Part shown: positions 19,241 through 32,297 of the stretch, piece after piece
Layout of the letters: each line of letters begins with the position of its first letter
How positions within the stretch are numbered: position 1 is the first letter of the stretch
Assembly: GCA_964017145.1 (NCBI GenBank)
Contig: CAXHKQ010000289.1
Span: forward strand, 1 to 60,295
Direction of reading: 5' to 3'
Source of the DNA: Agrocybe praecox
Lineage: Eukaryota > Basidiomycota > Agaricomycetes > Agaricales > Agrocybaceae
DNA: 60,295 nucleotides
Notes under the pieces: model-generated
The model's database searches: none
What the model was told of the DNA's origin: nothing
What the model saw: the letters and a program-made list of their open reading frames with translations, nothing else
Position numbers and translations under genes: made by a program

Positions 19241-20139
19241 TGTAGGAAGTTACAAAAGATTTCGATAAAAGCACTCCAAGTGCAAGATAGAGAAGACAGT
19301 AGGAAAGTAAGGTGTCAAGTTTGGATGGTAAGCCCTGGATAAGCCTTGTTGGACCGCAAAAGTCACATGACCTTGCGATCAAATGCTGACAACTTCCATT
19401 TTTATTTTCTATCTAACGGTAGTATCTATAATTCTCTGACCTTAGTAGCAGCTAGTGAGGAACAATTGTTTATGGATGCGTCACTGAATATCCTAGAGTT
19501 TATGTTGTTGAATACAACAGTAAAGAGATCACGAGGAGCAAAGAATAGAAGGTACTTTAAAAATAGAATAAAGTAGAGTAAATGAAGAAATCTGGCAGGT
19601 GTTGAAAACGATTCTCTGTGGCATGTACGAACAGAATAAAGCTACTTGAGGACGTTAGTATCATATCAAGTTTAAAAAACGACGAGCAACTCACCTTTTG
19701 ATATGAAGTTGAAAGAGCTTCATCACCTTCTCCTCATCTGCCGACAAATGACCGGACCCATTCCTGTCCACAGTTTTTCAAATATATCTCGGGTCGGCGT
19801 ACATAAGATAGACCACCGCGCTTGAAATTTTTGATAAGTGGCATCGAACCTCACCGAACAGAGCGCGCCAAGCCTTGGAACCACCATGGGAAATAGCGTC
19901 GCATGCGAAGTGTTCTTGATAGATACCCTTCTGGAATTTTCTCCTGTTCACTCCAGCTAATCCCAAGATTCAACTCCAAACACTGATTTTTCCCGGTATG
20001 GCATTTGAAAATTACAATCGCGAAAAGATTGAGGGCAACAACGCGTTGATATCTGATACGACAACTTTGAACCTGACCCATCCACTCATCCCTCCATGAG
20101 ATTGGGGTATATGATCCCAGTTCAAGCGTGCTTGCGGAA
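19241..20139. other. No recognisable gene; one copy of the GTGGGAA-type motif
   Basis: Short frames occur on both strands but none shows a family motif. At 19881-19910 a variant of the dispersed motif (CCATGGGAAATAGCGTCGCATGCGA) is present in pieces no longer than the core. Part of this stretch may be the decayed 3-prime half of the MFS gene to the right. Confidence 0.5.
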
Positions 20140-21809
20140 AAGCCCTCTCTCTCTGACTAAGGAACGAAACAGATAAGGGGAAAGAGGGCAAAAAAAAAAC
20201 AGGATCATGACGACCATAATCATTGCTGGAATCGCCTCAATCTAAAAATATCTTTGGGTGAGGTTCGATCGTAGGTTGTACCATACCAAGAATAGGAATT
20301 GCCACCTAGTAGAATTTTACGCATACGATTAGTAAGTTATGTTATCCAGGAAAAGAAGACGCACCCTTGTAACAGAGAAGTGTGTGCTCTAACTAAGCCG
20401 AAAGCTCAAAGACCCTGATAACAAAGAAAGATTCAGCTCAGGAACGAATCCGATTTCTAAGACCTCGATGAACCCTGATAGCGCCAGGAAGAGTTCCAGT
20501 CATGCATAAACTAATGCGAAGCGCCAGCTCATATCTATTACAACCCACCCGACCCAATCATTCAATCACCAGAGAAATAATAATGAAAGGTGGACAACGT
20601 ACCGCTTGTATCAAAAAGACAGATAATAATTCATCCCACTGGCAGCATAATAGCCCGCTTCTCTGATACCCATCAACACCCTACAACACACGGATTCACA
20701 TCATCTCAACTGGACAATAATAATCTCACTCGCGCGTACCTCGGAACCAACAAACCAGCGTACCCCTTCGCATACACGATCGAAAGCGAAGCCAAACGCC
20801 AAAATGTCAAGGAGAGGAAGAAAAAGCGTTTAGGGCCAATATGCCATTGAAGAACTGTTATATTTGAATCACGTATTCTTCATGAGTCCAATCCATATGC
20901 ATAAATGCGTAAAGGTGAAAGAGAGAAGCACCATTGGCAGGCATCTCCAAGAGACCTGAAAAAAGGGCACTATAAGCACCAAAAACACGTTGAAAACCAT
21001 GATGATTGACGTACAATATCCCACATAAAAAATGCTCAATGCCAATGTCCATTTACTATTGCTCGTTATTCCCTGACAAGATTTAATATTCATCATCTCA
21101 AATCCTCAAAAACATCAAGACTTACGAGATTCTTATTGAACACCGTGATGACATGTGCATTTCCGCTTCAAATTCAGAATCCTGATACACGTTAGTTGGT
21201 CCCCGAGCACCACTTGGAAGGTCAGAAAGACGCACATATTAGACCTATCTTCAAACCAAACCACAGTCCGTCAGCATCCGTCCTCAGTGGATCATAAAAA
21301 TAAGAAGGCTCACCGAATTGATTGACTAGAGGGAACAAAAAACGCATTGACCAAAAACGCTAAACAACTCACATCGATACATGCCAACTCATATATATAA
21401 CTACGAAAAAAACTACGAAAAAAAGAAGATAATCTGGTAAGAACACCAAGATTCACGCAAAGCAAGATGGAGGCAGACAGACCTGCAAACAACCAACGGC
21501 AACACGGTATGATCGATTTTCTTTCGTACGGCACACTAGATAAGTCCCATCACATTAGATCTCCCAATCCAATCATGCATGATCAACGACACCTCTTACC
21601 TCTTCCTCAGCAGTATACTCAACACTCTCCGTGCCCCGATTCACAGCGTCAGCATACGCCAGGTTGAGCGGGGAGAAAAAATGCTTCCTATGCGCCTTGG
21701 GATCCAGCTCGGACTGATACAACGTTCTGTCCTTATTGCTCACACTATGTTCTGAAGTGCTGCTTGTTTTCTCCTCAACTTCGCGGTGAGAAGTCTCCAA
21801 GAAAGCCAT
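20140..21809 (-). pseudogene. MFS transporter (anion:cation symporter / Dal5-like family), decayed
   Basis: From ATG 21809 the first exon (to 21600) encodes 70 mostly polar residues. A GT..AG intron follows, then exon 21535-21483 with RKKIDHTVLPLVV, the typical entry to TM1 of this family. Lower coordinates give, in the right order, SIFYVGY (about 21030), GYAGLLVPR then LMGIREAGYYAASGMNYYLS (20800-20610), YELALRISL (about 20510), AFGLVRAHTSLLQG (about 20370), WQFLFL and IEAIPAMIMVVMILFFF (about 20260). TGA stands directly before AFGLVRA in frame, and several expected segments cannot be joined, so the gene is broken. Such transporters move small organic acids or vitamins across the plasma membrane; the substrate cannot be told. 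KDZ copy 2 is inserted 57 bp upstream of the ATG. Confidence 0.7.
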
Positions 21810-21857
21810 GGGTTAAGCGAAGAAGGTGGGGGTGGTGTTTTTCCTATTCTACTCGAC

Positions 21858-21866
21858 CCTTGCTCA
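21858..21866. repeat. Target-site duplication of right KDZ copy, left side
   Basis: CCTTGCTCA is repeated exactly at 32298-32306 on the other side of the element. The real duplication may be 7 to 9 bp because the terminal bases are ambiguous. Confidence 0.8.
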
Positions 21867-21959
21867 GCCAGTACCGTCAGAATTATACATGAATAACTGA
21901 TAGTTGCCCAACATAAGTGATGCATCCACACCGGAAATGGCCCAATTGCCCAAGTTGAT
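21867..21959. repeat. KDZ inner terminal inverted repeat, right copy
   Basis: Starts GCCAGTACCGTCAG and is the reverse complement of 16958-17050. Together with the outer repeat at 32204-32297 it defines the element ends. Confidence 0.88.
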
Positions 21960-22249
21960 GCATTACTACTTCTGGTGTTACAGTGCAAAACGTCCGGATA
22001 TGCTGGCACATTCGGCTTGCATTCGGCATACAATTCTTTATAGAACAGCATCTATTTCTGTCTTTTTTCTATTATTGGTACACCGTGCCTTCCACGGTGA
22101 TATGTTTTTCTTAATTCCGTACATCAAAATATAAGTAGATTAGAGATTTTAAAAGAGAACACTGATAAGATGAATGAAATGTGATAAGAGGCGCGTAAAA
22201 TTGTTCTGTCAAAAATAGCTCAAAAAACATAAGAAACATAAAATAAAGA

Positions 22250-25200
22250 CTACATAAAAACGTCAGTTCCCTGCTGAGAGGGGTTCGCACGAGGTACTGA
22301 CAAGGGATATTGTGGCCAACTGTTCATAGAATCATTGCCAGCTCTATTATTTACGTCTCGGTCGACGTTGGTGATTCCAATCCCGTCGTTGTCGTCACCA
22401 TCGTCTTCGCTGTCCTCACGATCGAGCTCGTCGTCATTCAGAGCCTGGGTGCTGCGGCTTTCATCTGCATGGAGTCCGTCCAAGTCGTCTATTTTGTGAA
22501 GAGGGGTTCTCCAAATATGCTGAAACGTCGCAGACAGGAGACGTTGCAGTCCTGCTTGTTTTTCAGCATACCCACGTAGACCCTCTTGTAACTCGAGGCT
22601 ATCCTTGTGTACATGTACCCGTGAGTCCCACCACTCCGCTTTCCACTTGAGAAACTCAATAACTCTCCTCATTTCCTCCCTCAATAGTTTGACTTCTTCG
22701 TCACAGCGGCGAACTCGGGCCCTACTTCTAGCCCACTCCGAGCGGCAAATGTCGTCCTCTTCTGGAGCATCACCATTGTTTTCATCCAGGCTCTCTCCAT
22801 TAAGGTCTTCGGTGACAACGCCTGGCAAAAGAGTGCTGGAACCATCTTTTGGACGAAGATTCATCCATATCCACGACACCTTCTGCCTTGTTCGTCCTGT
22901 ACCTTCTCGTCGGGTTCGCTCTGCTGGAAAGACTGCGATTTCGGCCTCATTGTTGTCCTCGTCGGGCTCGCCATGCTCCATATTCGCGTCTTCCATCACC
23001 TTCCATTGGTCAGGTTCTTGTCCATCCTCCCAAATACCCCGTCTTCCGCTAGTGTTCTTCCGTTCGGTATCTGTATAGCTGCGAACATCGGAATTGAGCA
23101 GAGGTGGCAGACAATCCTCCCATGTACCCGGTCCTGTAAGGCGAAGTTTGGCAACACGAGCAGCCCTATATTTGTCCACCGCTGCCAGAGCTCGCCGATG
23201 GACCTTGTCGATAAGCGATCGTGATCTTGTGCTTTGATGCTGACCCCTTATATTCTTGTATTTGAAGTAGATCATTCGCGTTTTAACACGAAGTGAGTGA
23301 CGAAGAGCGTTGAGGGCATCAAAGCATTGGGCTGTCCTTAGCCTGTTCTCGATCTCCGGTAAACCTTGAACACACGCGGAAGATCTTTGCTCTTCTGAGA
23401 TAGAGGAAGGAAGCCAAAGGTCGACGTCTTCCGGTCGGGGGCAATCATCCCAATTTATCGGACCAGTGTGGGCGGGTTGAAGTTGAATTTGGAGGACACC
23501 GGGTATGTACACCGCGCAGACTAGTTCCCATGCTTGAATTTTGGTGGTGAGAAGTCTTCGCTGATCCTGTATTGTTACGAACACACGCGCTGGCCGACTC
23601 TTTTTCATTTTCTTTACTGTTTCATCGCCTCGCTCTTACCGAACGACTACCACACCTTCATGGTGTGTTTCTTATCGAACGATCACCACACCATTACGGT
23701 GCCTTTTCCTCATTTCTTACGAACGATTACCGCACCTTTACGGTGCCTTTTCCACATGTTCTCTACCTATATATACGTAGTACGATACTCTCTTGTTCTT
23801 TAACTAGTTCTTGAGAATACTACAGTTTCACTACTCGAAACTCGAACGAAGAACCAAGAACCTACGACTATAGCCTTCTTCGGTGTAAACTCTGGGAGTT
23901 GTACACATACGAAACAGCTTGTGTCGTAACATGTATTGAGCCATCGTCCAAGTTTTGAGGTACACTGCCTTGTTCATTTATTGTCTTACGTAGTCGTCGT
24001 CTGATTTAATGATAAGAAGATGAGAAAAGGATACACTAATTACACACACTGAGATTCCTCGAGATCTAAGCCCATTAGCAAGAACTCTGAAGGCCCCATG
24101 GTGTGGGGCTTCGTGTTACTCTCGTTGAATTTTTCCTTCTCCTCGCGCGCGAGTTCTTCTCTGACTTGTGCTTCCGTTATTCCTAGTTCGCGTTCAATCA
24201 TACTCCGAATTTGTTCAAAAAAAAGTAACTTACTGGCACCTTCTACCTCATACGGATTCGGACAACTCTTTGGGTACGGGGCATTGTTCCACACCTCACA
24301 CATCCACTCCCATTTCGCAACTGTCGTTTTCGATATTGCCTCGGTAAATCCTCTATGTGCCTCAGTTTGTCGGTTCCGTTCGCTGACAGCTAATTTATAT
24401 TTTCGAATGAGCGTAATACCTTATAAAAGAAGAGTAAGAGGGCATTCGAAAGTTAAACGTCGAGTACATACCCATTGTACAATATTTCTTCCAATTCCAG
24501 AACCCAAATTGATCGTCAAGAATGTCGTGCCGTGAGCCAGGAGATGTGTTCTTTGTAGCTGGAGCCACGCCGTTGTTGCCTGCCCAGCATCTTTCAGGTA
24601 CCTCTCCGTCGGTCTTACCCATGCCTTCGACGAGATTAAATGAATATTGCTGGTGATCTTTCTCGTTGTGGGCGGGTTCGTGGAATTTTGGAATAAGCGG
24701 GTGAAATTTGATGTCTGGATCGGGTCGAAGATCCTCGGGCCAATGCTGTTCTATGCGTTGATCGAGATTTTTGAACCACTGACAAGCAATGTCATAACTA
24801 ATGACAATTGAACTTGCAGCCGTATTCCGGATGGCAGATGCGAATATATAGTCCATATTCGTGTATCTGGGACATAAATTGATCAGTAGTAGTCGCCGTT
24901 TTGCATGAAGAGATGTGCTTACCTCTCGCCTTTCTGCAAGTTTCCGACCCCATTTGGCAGGAACATCTCTCCTCTCCCGCAAAAAGTCCCTCCTACACCT
25001 GTGTATCGCAGCCCACGACTGACACGAGTGAGCGCTTGTGATAGGGCTTGGAATCCAACGCAAGTACTAATCTATTGCCGTCTTGTTAGCACAAAATACT
25101 ATGGGATATCATATTGAGAGAAACTTACGTCATCGTCGTCCGCACGACTAAGAACATACTCCTCATAACCTTCTCGGCGAATCATGTACGCCCAACCCGT

Positions 25201-26574
25201 GCCCAATCCAGGATCTGCGGAATAATTTGATACGAGCTGGTTCTTCAAGCGAAAGTTGGCGTCCATGCAAATGATGGGCCGATATATGAACCTGCAAATT
25301 TTGTTAGGATGATACTAAATGATAGACGGCGGTACATACTGATCGCCTGGTGGTGCATCTTTCCAGTTATCAGGAATATTGATACCTGGGTGTGGACAGG
25401 TAGGACACACGATGGCAAGTTCGCCATCTTTGGTACCCGCTATTCCCGAGATATCATGGCCCCTCCCCGCTCTTTTCAACAACTTCAAATGCCTCCATTG
25501 TAGGACGATCCTCATTAGAGAACGATATCTTGATGTTGTAGGTTTTGTCGCCACATTATTCGTCAGACGCTCGAGCATGTCATAAGCATCGTACATGGAG
25601 GTTTTCGCACATAATGAGAGAAGGTGGAGAAGCCTGAGAAGTGAGAAGGTCAAGCAGGTTCGCACCACCTTCTGCGAAGAGGGATAGAGACCACGTCGCA
25701 GTAGTTGGATATGCTGGGGTATTGCTCGACTGCACCCGCAGTAGCTGAGAGAAACTTCGTGGACGCCGTTTGTATGGATGACTCGGAAATCTTGATGGCA
25801 CTTGACAGGCACCGGACACCTCATACTGACATGGTTCAGGTGGATGCTGAGACCGAGGGATTTTAGGGATACTTTTACAAACGTCGAGTTGACCCAATGC
25901 TGTTGGGAAAGTTAGAATTAAAACGCAGACGGCGATACTGGTAACGGCCTCACCTCAATGATATGATACGGATGCTGTCGATGACGCTTGAGACAACATT
26001 CCTGACAGACAAGGTCTGGAATGAAGCAGTCAAGGCAACGGTACTCAGCGTCGCGTGGGTCTTCTTTTCCTCGAGCAAGGCAGTCCGGACACTGGAACTC
26101 CCTGATAAAGTCACCCCTTCCATCCCATCGAATTTGTTCGTCCAGGTATTCAGATCAATGCTGATTTTTCCAAGTAACGTGTGGCCTCATCTAAAGCGAC
26201 AAAAGATTAGTGAACAACGACCGTAAGTCTCGACCATTTCGATTGAAACGTACCGATACTTTACTTCTAATCCTCTTCTTTTTCTGTTCTTTCTGAGCAT
26301 GCGATACTCTGCTATCGCATACATCCACGGCGATTTCTTCGTCATACCACTCTCCCGAATCGTCAAGGGAGATTTCCTGATCGTCATCTGGCGCCCACGT
26401 TGTTCCAATTGTCCAAGTCGTGCGACCCTTCAGTGGCGACCGCGCACTCTCCAGGGGAATATTCCGGCTACTGGTTTTCGAAGAGCGTGCTTGTAGGACT
26501 TCATAATCGTTTTCGAGAGGAATTCGGTCGTGATACACAGCCGACTTTGCGCGTTTGGATGGTGGTAATGTCAT
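22250..26574 (-). pseudogene. KDZ transposase interrupted by solo LTR (right copy)
   Basis: Mirror image of the left transposase: ATG at 26574, stop at 22250, with the same exon pattern and the same TGA at codon 119. Here the last exon is interrupted by only 364 bp (one LTR plus one ATACA). The LTR still adds stops, so no full transposase can be made. Because the nonsense codon and the insertion point are shared, both lesions predate the duplication of the element. Confidence 0.88.
23573..23931 (+). repeat. Solo LTR of the chromovirus
   Basis: A 359-bp LTR (TGTTACGA..TAACA) is flanked by TGTAT at 23568-23572 and 23932-23936, the reverse complement of the ATACA flanking the full element in the left copy. 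It is the expected product of recombination between the two LTRs of the same insertion. Confidence 0.95.
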
Positions 26575-26868
26575 CTAGGTAGTGGCAGGTCAGCCCCAGG
26601 TAGGCAATACAAATGTCGCGTGACATGACATCACCCTACACAGCAAAATATCGGACTTCTTGAAATTACATCTAATCTTGATTCCATCGGATTCTATCGT
26701 CCAACTTCAAAATGAGAGGATATCGACCATCTTACTAGGAGTGGTTATGCGATATGGTATGTATTCTTACCAATCTCTTTATCTTCCACTACCATAGATT
26801 GGAATTGGGACCGGGGACGGCTATCTAAGTACTTGATACCTTGGGTACTATACTTTGAATGGCCGTTC

Positions 26869-27469
26869 TCCTTTGCTATTTTCTCTTTATTTTTGACACT
26901 GATTATCAATCTTTTTTCTACAGTCAAAAAGCGAAGTTATGTTCCATCGCATCGCATCGCATCTCCTCTCCTGATCTTGCCAAAGGAAATGGATTCCAGG
27001 TAGGACTACTTTCGCGACCTCTTTCTGTATGTCCTTTCTAATGTTGAGTCGTATTTTACTCTCTTTATTCTTTACACTGATTATGAATATTTTTCTGCAG
27101 TCAAAAAGCGATGTTCTGTTCCATCGCATCGCATCATATCACATCACATTACACTGCATCGTATCACCACAGCGACGTTCTCTTCCATCACATCGTATCG
27201 CATCGCATCACACCGCATCGCATCACCTCTCCTGATCTTGCCAAAGGGAATGGACTTCAGGTAGGACTACTTGCGCGACCCCTTTCTGTATTTCCTTTCT
27301 AATGTTGAGTCGTATTTTACTTTCTTTATTTTTGACACTGAGTATTAATCTTTTTTCTGCAGTCAAAAAGCGGCGTTCTGTTACATCGCATCACATCGCA
27401 TCTCCTGATCTTGCCAAAGGGAATGGATCTCAGGTAGGACTACTTTCGCAACCTCTTTCTGTACGTCCT
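26869..27469. repeat. Tandem repeat block with GATGC cores (right copy)
   Basis: Reverse complement of 4795-5395, with the same three units and no visible change in microsatellite length, which is notable for such unstable DNA. Confidence 0.8.
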
Positions 27470-28269
27470 TTCTAATGTCAGGTTGTATTTTACTTTAGTT
27501 TCGACCTCATCTCCTATCCTATCCTAAAAGATCCTCATTCGACCTTGTGCCAATAATTCCTTTGCGTTCCTTTTGCGACCTTTATATAGGCATCCATTCA
27601 TTAATAAAAACATCGCATCGTGTCTACTTTCGAACATCACATCGTGTCTACTCTCGGACGTACAAGAGCGTTCATATGAGTGCCTTGACGGTGATAAATC
27701 CCATACGCATAGGCATACTAGGGATTGCGTTTGGGGTCCTGCCAGTGTAACTTTTTCTCATCCATTTGAAACAAGCATTAGTTTACGAAAGTCCAGAGTG
27801 TTCTTTGAGTGATATCAATCCCACCTAGAAGGCAACACGCTTATGTGAATAAGGACCCTATTCGGATCCCACACGCGCCTAAATTGGGTCATCGCCTATA
27901 CGCGTCTAATTTATTCCCTGAATTGGCTGCAAGTTAGCGATATCTGAGATTTCAGCCATTATGTACACTATGTCTTAAGCGAAGTTGCCGTTATTCCCTG
28001 AACCAGACATTATATGTGTTATATGTCTTAAGCGAGTTCACCGCGATTCTCAAAGGCAGAACCAATGAACGTGTATCTGAGACTCATTGAAGAGCGGTGA
28101 GTTTATCCTGTCTAAGAAGTAGGTGAAACAATCATTATTAAAAGCTAATATAGGGGTATACTGAAATGAATGGCCAGCAACAGCAATGTTTATGTACAAA
28201 GAGCAAGCGGTGAGGAGTGGGCAGTGAAACCCGAAAGATCAAGCACCAGTGAGAAACCAGTCAGCCACT

Positions 28270-29032
28270 TTACATGGTGTCAGTGTCGTTGTCGTCAATC
28301 TGAGTGCTAGAGCTGTCGTCTGCTTCAATGTCGGCATCGTTCTCATGATCGGCGGTGTCGATAGAGCCTCGAGTGCGGCTGGAGCCTGCTCCCTTGATCT
28401 TCTTCATAGTTGCCGTCATTTGTGGTTGGCCGCGTTTGCGCTTCGAGGGGCCGGAGCTGGACGAAGCAACCCCATGCTGCTGGATGGTGTCCACGTTGAT
28501 GGCCAACTCAGGACTACCACCAACCTGCAATTGGGCGACCAACTTCCTCAAGGCGCGATTGAGGATAGGGAGAAGGATAGTGGTGGGAACGTTGGGCACG
28601 TTGGGAACGATGAGGTGAAGGCCGATGGAAGAGGCAGTCACACCATTGTCGGACCTGTTTATCGGATCCATTTTAACTAGCGAAACATAAGATGAAACGA
28701 CGACTTACTCGTGTCCGGGAAGGAGATTGGCTGGAAGAGTGATATGCTGGAATATTTTGGTGCCGTGGCTTTTCACGAGCGTCTCGAACTGATAAGGACC
28801 TAATACGCATTAGCGTGATCGTATAAATAGAATAGAAAGAAAGAAACGATACCTGATACCTCGCTATCGGGGAGACGGCGACTGGTCTCTGTCTTCCCAG
28901 ACTGGGAAAAGGCAAGGATGGTATCTGGAGATGGATTAGTCAACAAGTAAGGGTTAGAGAACAGGTGTACGAACTAGGGAAACCAGCAGAAACAACAGAG
29001 TTGTGAGAGACGTTGGCAGAGGTGGGTTGCAT
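28270..29032 (-). CDS. KDZ-borne 201-aa protein of unknown function (right copy)
   Basis: Mirror of 3232-3994, with the same four exons and an intact frame from ATG 29032. Nothing distinguishes it from the left copy. Confidence 0.65.
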
Positions 29033-29163
29033 GGTAAAGAACGTGTAAGTTGGTTGTGGTTTAAAGAAAGTGGGGGTGCTGATTCAAAACGCTGATAGCT
29101 GGACCCATTTATACGTTTGGGCCTGGGATACACGGGTAGTAAATTGAGGTATGCGAAGGCGGT
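29033..29163. promoter_or_regulatory. Shared intergenic region of divergent KDZ genes (right copy)
   Basis: The same 131-bp spacer as 3101-3231, here between ATG 29032 (minus) and ATG 29164 (plus). Confidence 0.45.
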
Positions 29164-31821
29164 ATGTCGTGGTTATGGACAAAGGAACAATTGTCACAAG
29201 TGACAGAAGTGAACGAAAAAGGTAAGTCGGATGTATCCGATAATACAAAAAGGGTTACATTGATCCTACGCGATAACAACCTAACCAGATTTGAATTTTT
29301 GTGTACGTTAAGCATCTCGAGATCTGTGATTTATCGTCAAAAATGCATGGATTTCGAAAGTGGTGCACATACCATCCCATTATTTCTGGTGTTTCATATT
29401 CAATTGGTTTGCTGGTGGTGTGTACCATTTATTCTTGTTCATTTTCGTACCACTGCTGGCTGTTCTCTTTGATTTCCCCCCGCTTACATTTATCATTTAT
29501 GGTGAACCCAGGGTCCTTCACTCCCATGAGGAAAGATTTCCTCCAGAAACAAATGGGAATTTATAGCGAAGCTGTTGCCAAAAACCATCTGGGTGACACC
29601 ATTGCCGATATTCAACGGCGGTACTTCAAACGCTTCCCGGTATCCTTGGATCACAGCGAGGAGCCAACCGAAGAATGGCTCGCTCAAGTAGACGACAACG
29701 CGCCTGATGAGGAGCTCAAAATTCCAGAAGAAGGAACGTCTATGGGATCAGAAAGCTACGCCACTGCGCTTGCTGCATACGAAGAGCAAGTAAAATTGAT
29801 CAAGTTTCGTAAAGAGGTCAGTCCACTGTAGATTCCTTATTTACTATGTATTCATAAATTAATACAGCAAGTTCGGCGGCGACTACAATATCAGTATCAG
29901 AAATCCAACAAATCGGCTCCGAAGCCAGAAGCCAATGCTACCTCAAATCCCATGATGGCTCTCGTGTCCCAGCTCAGCGGCACTTCATCGAAGAAACCCC
30001 GCCTTAAAACTGCGTACAATGTCTGGGGTCCACATAACCGGTCTCTAGTCGACCCAATATTCGACCAACGCGTGAACGAGCAATCTATCCACGTAAAACG
30101 ACATGCAGCCTTGCAAAGCCAAATATATAAGGAATGTTTTAGCACGCTAGCAGACGAAGAACGTCAGGTCTGGGAAGATCGCGCTAGGCGGGAGCACAAC
30201 GACGCACTTCTCCAGTACGAAAGATCTCAAAAGCGAGATCCATCCGATCAACCAATGGACCGGCAGAGGTATGTAATATAGTTGTCTTTGATCATATTCG
30301 TATCCTCATCTTTTCACAGAGCAATTCAAAATTTGCCGACTTTCGTACAACCTATTCTCGATGCCATCGCCGCTCATACGGGATGGAAAGTCACATTAAT
30401 CGCTGGTGGCCCAGAACCTGCCGACCAAGGTCGATTAAATATGATCAGGTATGCTCGCTCTTCGCTATGTTCTACTAGGGTCTAACTACGTTGTATGATC
30501 ACCAGCATTCACTCTGGAGAAACTCGAGGAAATGTCAAAATGAATTTCGGCAAGTCAGAACGGCGCGCATACAAAGAGTACATACTTCCGATCTTTGGTA
30601 ATTTCCTTAAAAAATGCTACAGTACGTACGTGTAAATTATACAGATATAAATCACCCCTAACACTTCATATCGCAGCCGTCGAGGAATGTCGCGCATCGA
30701 CTTTACCTAACAACTACGGCTCTTTGGCTCGAGTCTTCGCAGACGACGAGAATAGTCAACTTTTTACTTTGGACTGCACAGAGGATGCAAGCACAATCAA
30801 GATTTCGACGTTCGGCAAGCCACGAACGGTATTGGCTGAGTCATCGTCCAGCATATGTACAACGCAAGTGGTTGTTGATACATCAACAGCCAACCCTGTC
30901 GAGCCCAGGCAACCGACCCCAGCCCTCCTCTCGCAAACCAGCCACTCTTCTTCCGGCTGCATCTCGCCTGTCCACTCCCCGCCTGTTTCTCGAGCCCCAT
31001 CTCCCAGCGTGCCCTTGAATTCTGCTCCTACTGATGTCCCTGTTCGTTCTCCTGAGCAACTTCCTCTCGCGTCTGAGACACCCGCTATTTCCCCACCACC
31101 ATTGTCCAATAAGCGAAGGATCGATGATTCCAACATCGATGTACACGAAGTCGAAAGTCCCAACACCAGGAAGAAATCAAAGCACCTTCCTATGGAAAGA
31201 GCACCAGACGGCGAATCTGCAGATGTACCTACCGTCCTACCATGTTCGCCCGAGATTCAAGCTTCCGTGGCAGGTCTGACGGATGCTCCTGCCTCGACAT
31301 CTGGCGTATACTTCGTTTCTGCACCGGTCGGGGCTGATGCGTGGTTTTCCCAGGCACTGGAAACCTTTCAATCCGTGCCCATGGGTTCCGACTGGCATAA
31401 AATTCTTCGCAGCTGGGCCAGCTACCAGAAAGACGCCTCGAACTACGCAGATAAAGCTAAGATTGGGTCCGAGGGGCGTCCAGCATGCATTGGATATTGG
31501 ATAAAGACTGCCAGGAGCACGAGGCCGACCATCACCAATTTACGCGGCTTTCAACGTGAATTCAAGAATTGGTGGCATAGTCTCCAGCCCGAATGGAGAG
31601 TTCAACGTAGCTCTGGCGCTCTCAGGCGTGACGTCAACGGGGACTTGGACATCTTTAAGAGACCCGGTAAGAACGGGTTGTATACATTGATAGCAGCATT
31701 GTGGTTCTGGGGCATAGCTGCAAAAGGGAACTCGGGCGGCGGTGGAGAAAGAGCATGGAAGACTGCTCTCGAAGACGTGGCATGGGTTTTGAATGCGTTG
31801 AGTGATGCTCGTAATCTTTAA
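29164..31821 (+). CDS. KDZ-borne HMG-box-like protein (right copy)
   Basis: Mirror of 443-3100. In this orientation the clear coding blocks are about 29512-29815 (SFTPMRKDFLQKQMG..), 29869-30269 (HMG-like), 30321-30448, 30506-30620 and 30676-31821. The first exon from ATG 29164 could join directly to 29512 (phase 1), but that needs a 290-nt intron, unusually long here, so an unseen exon is possible. The frame shows no premature stop, unlike the neighbouring transposase. Confidence 0.6.
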
Positions 31822-32203
31822 TCTTTTACTATTTTTTGTCGCCTGGTTATACCCCCATTGATAGCTTACATAGAAACTTTCCTTATTTTATGGCCTCCTA
31901 TAATAGTTTTCTTGTCCCCTCATTACTCGTAGCTCAACCGTTATAATATTTTATTGATCAGCTCGCGAACATTTGAAGCAGATCAGATTAGATCTGACTC
32001 AAGTCACGATATGATAATGTATTTCAAAAATTGATCTTATCAATTAGAAAGCTGTGCAGTCATCAGATTGACATCTCGGCCAATGATGCCGACTCAGAAA
32101 TAGGACATTGGTTTAAAATAGCACATTTGATGGTGCCTATACAGAAGCCGGTCATGCCGAGTGATGAATTGGGTGTCACAGAGAGTACCCGATGAAGACA
32201 TAG

Positions 32204-32297
32204 ATCAACTTGGGCACTGGGGTCATTTCCGGCCTGGATGCATCAAGTAAATTGGGCAACTACTGGTTTATGATACATATAGGTGTCAGTAACTGGT
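32204..32297. repeat. KDZ outer terminal inverted repeat, right copy
   Basis: Runs from ATCAACTTGGGC to AACTGGTG. It aligns with the inner repeat over its whole length with scattered substitutions, more diverged from it than the two copies are from each other. Confidence 0.85.

Larger units (their letters stand above)
21867..32297 (-). mobile_element. KDZ DNA transposon, right copy, inverted, with solo LTR
   Basis: A 10431-bp element with imperfect terminal inverted repeats of about 93 bp, flanked by CCTTGCTCA. It is the reverse complement of 1-17050 except that the chromovirus is reduced to one LTR (23573-23931) with the same ATACA duplication. The gene order is mirrored: transposase (minus), 201-aa gene (minus), HMG-like gene (plus). 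The target lies between the promoter of the MFS pseudogene and the 3-prime end of the CNNM-like pseudogene. Confidence 0.92.

Noticed and set aside
1..32297. The whole inverted structure as a mere assembly palindrome
   Set aside because: The central 4.8 kb is unique, the arms differ by a precise LTR-LTR event, and the right arm has a target duplication. An artefact is still worth excluding with reads, but it is not the simplest reading.
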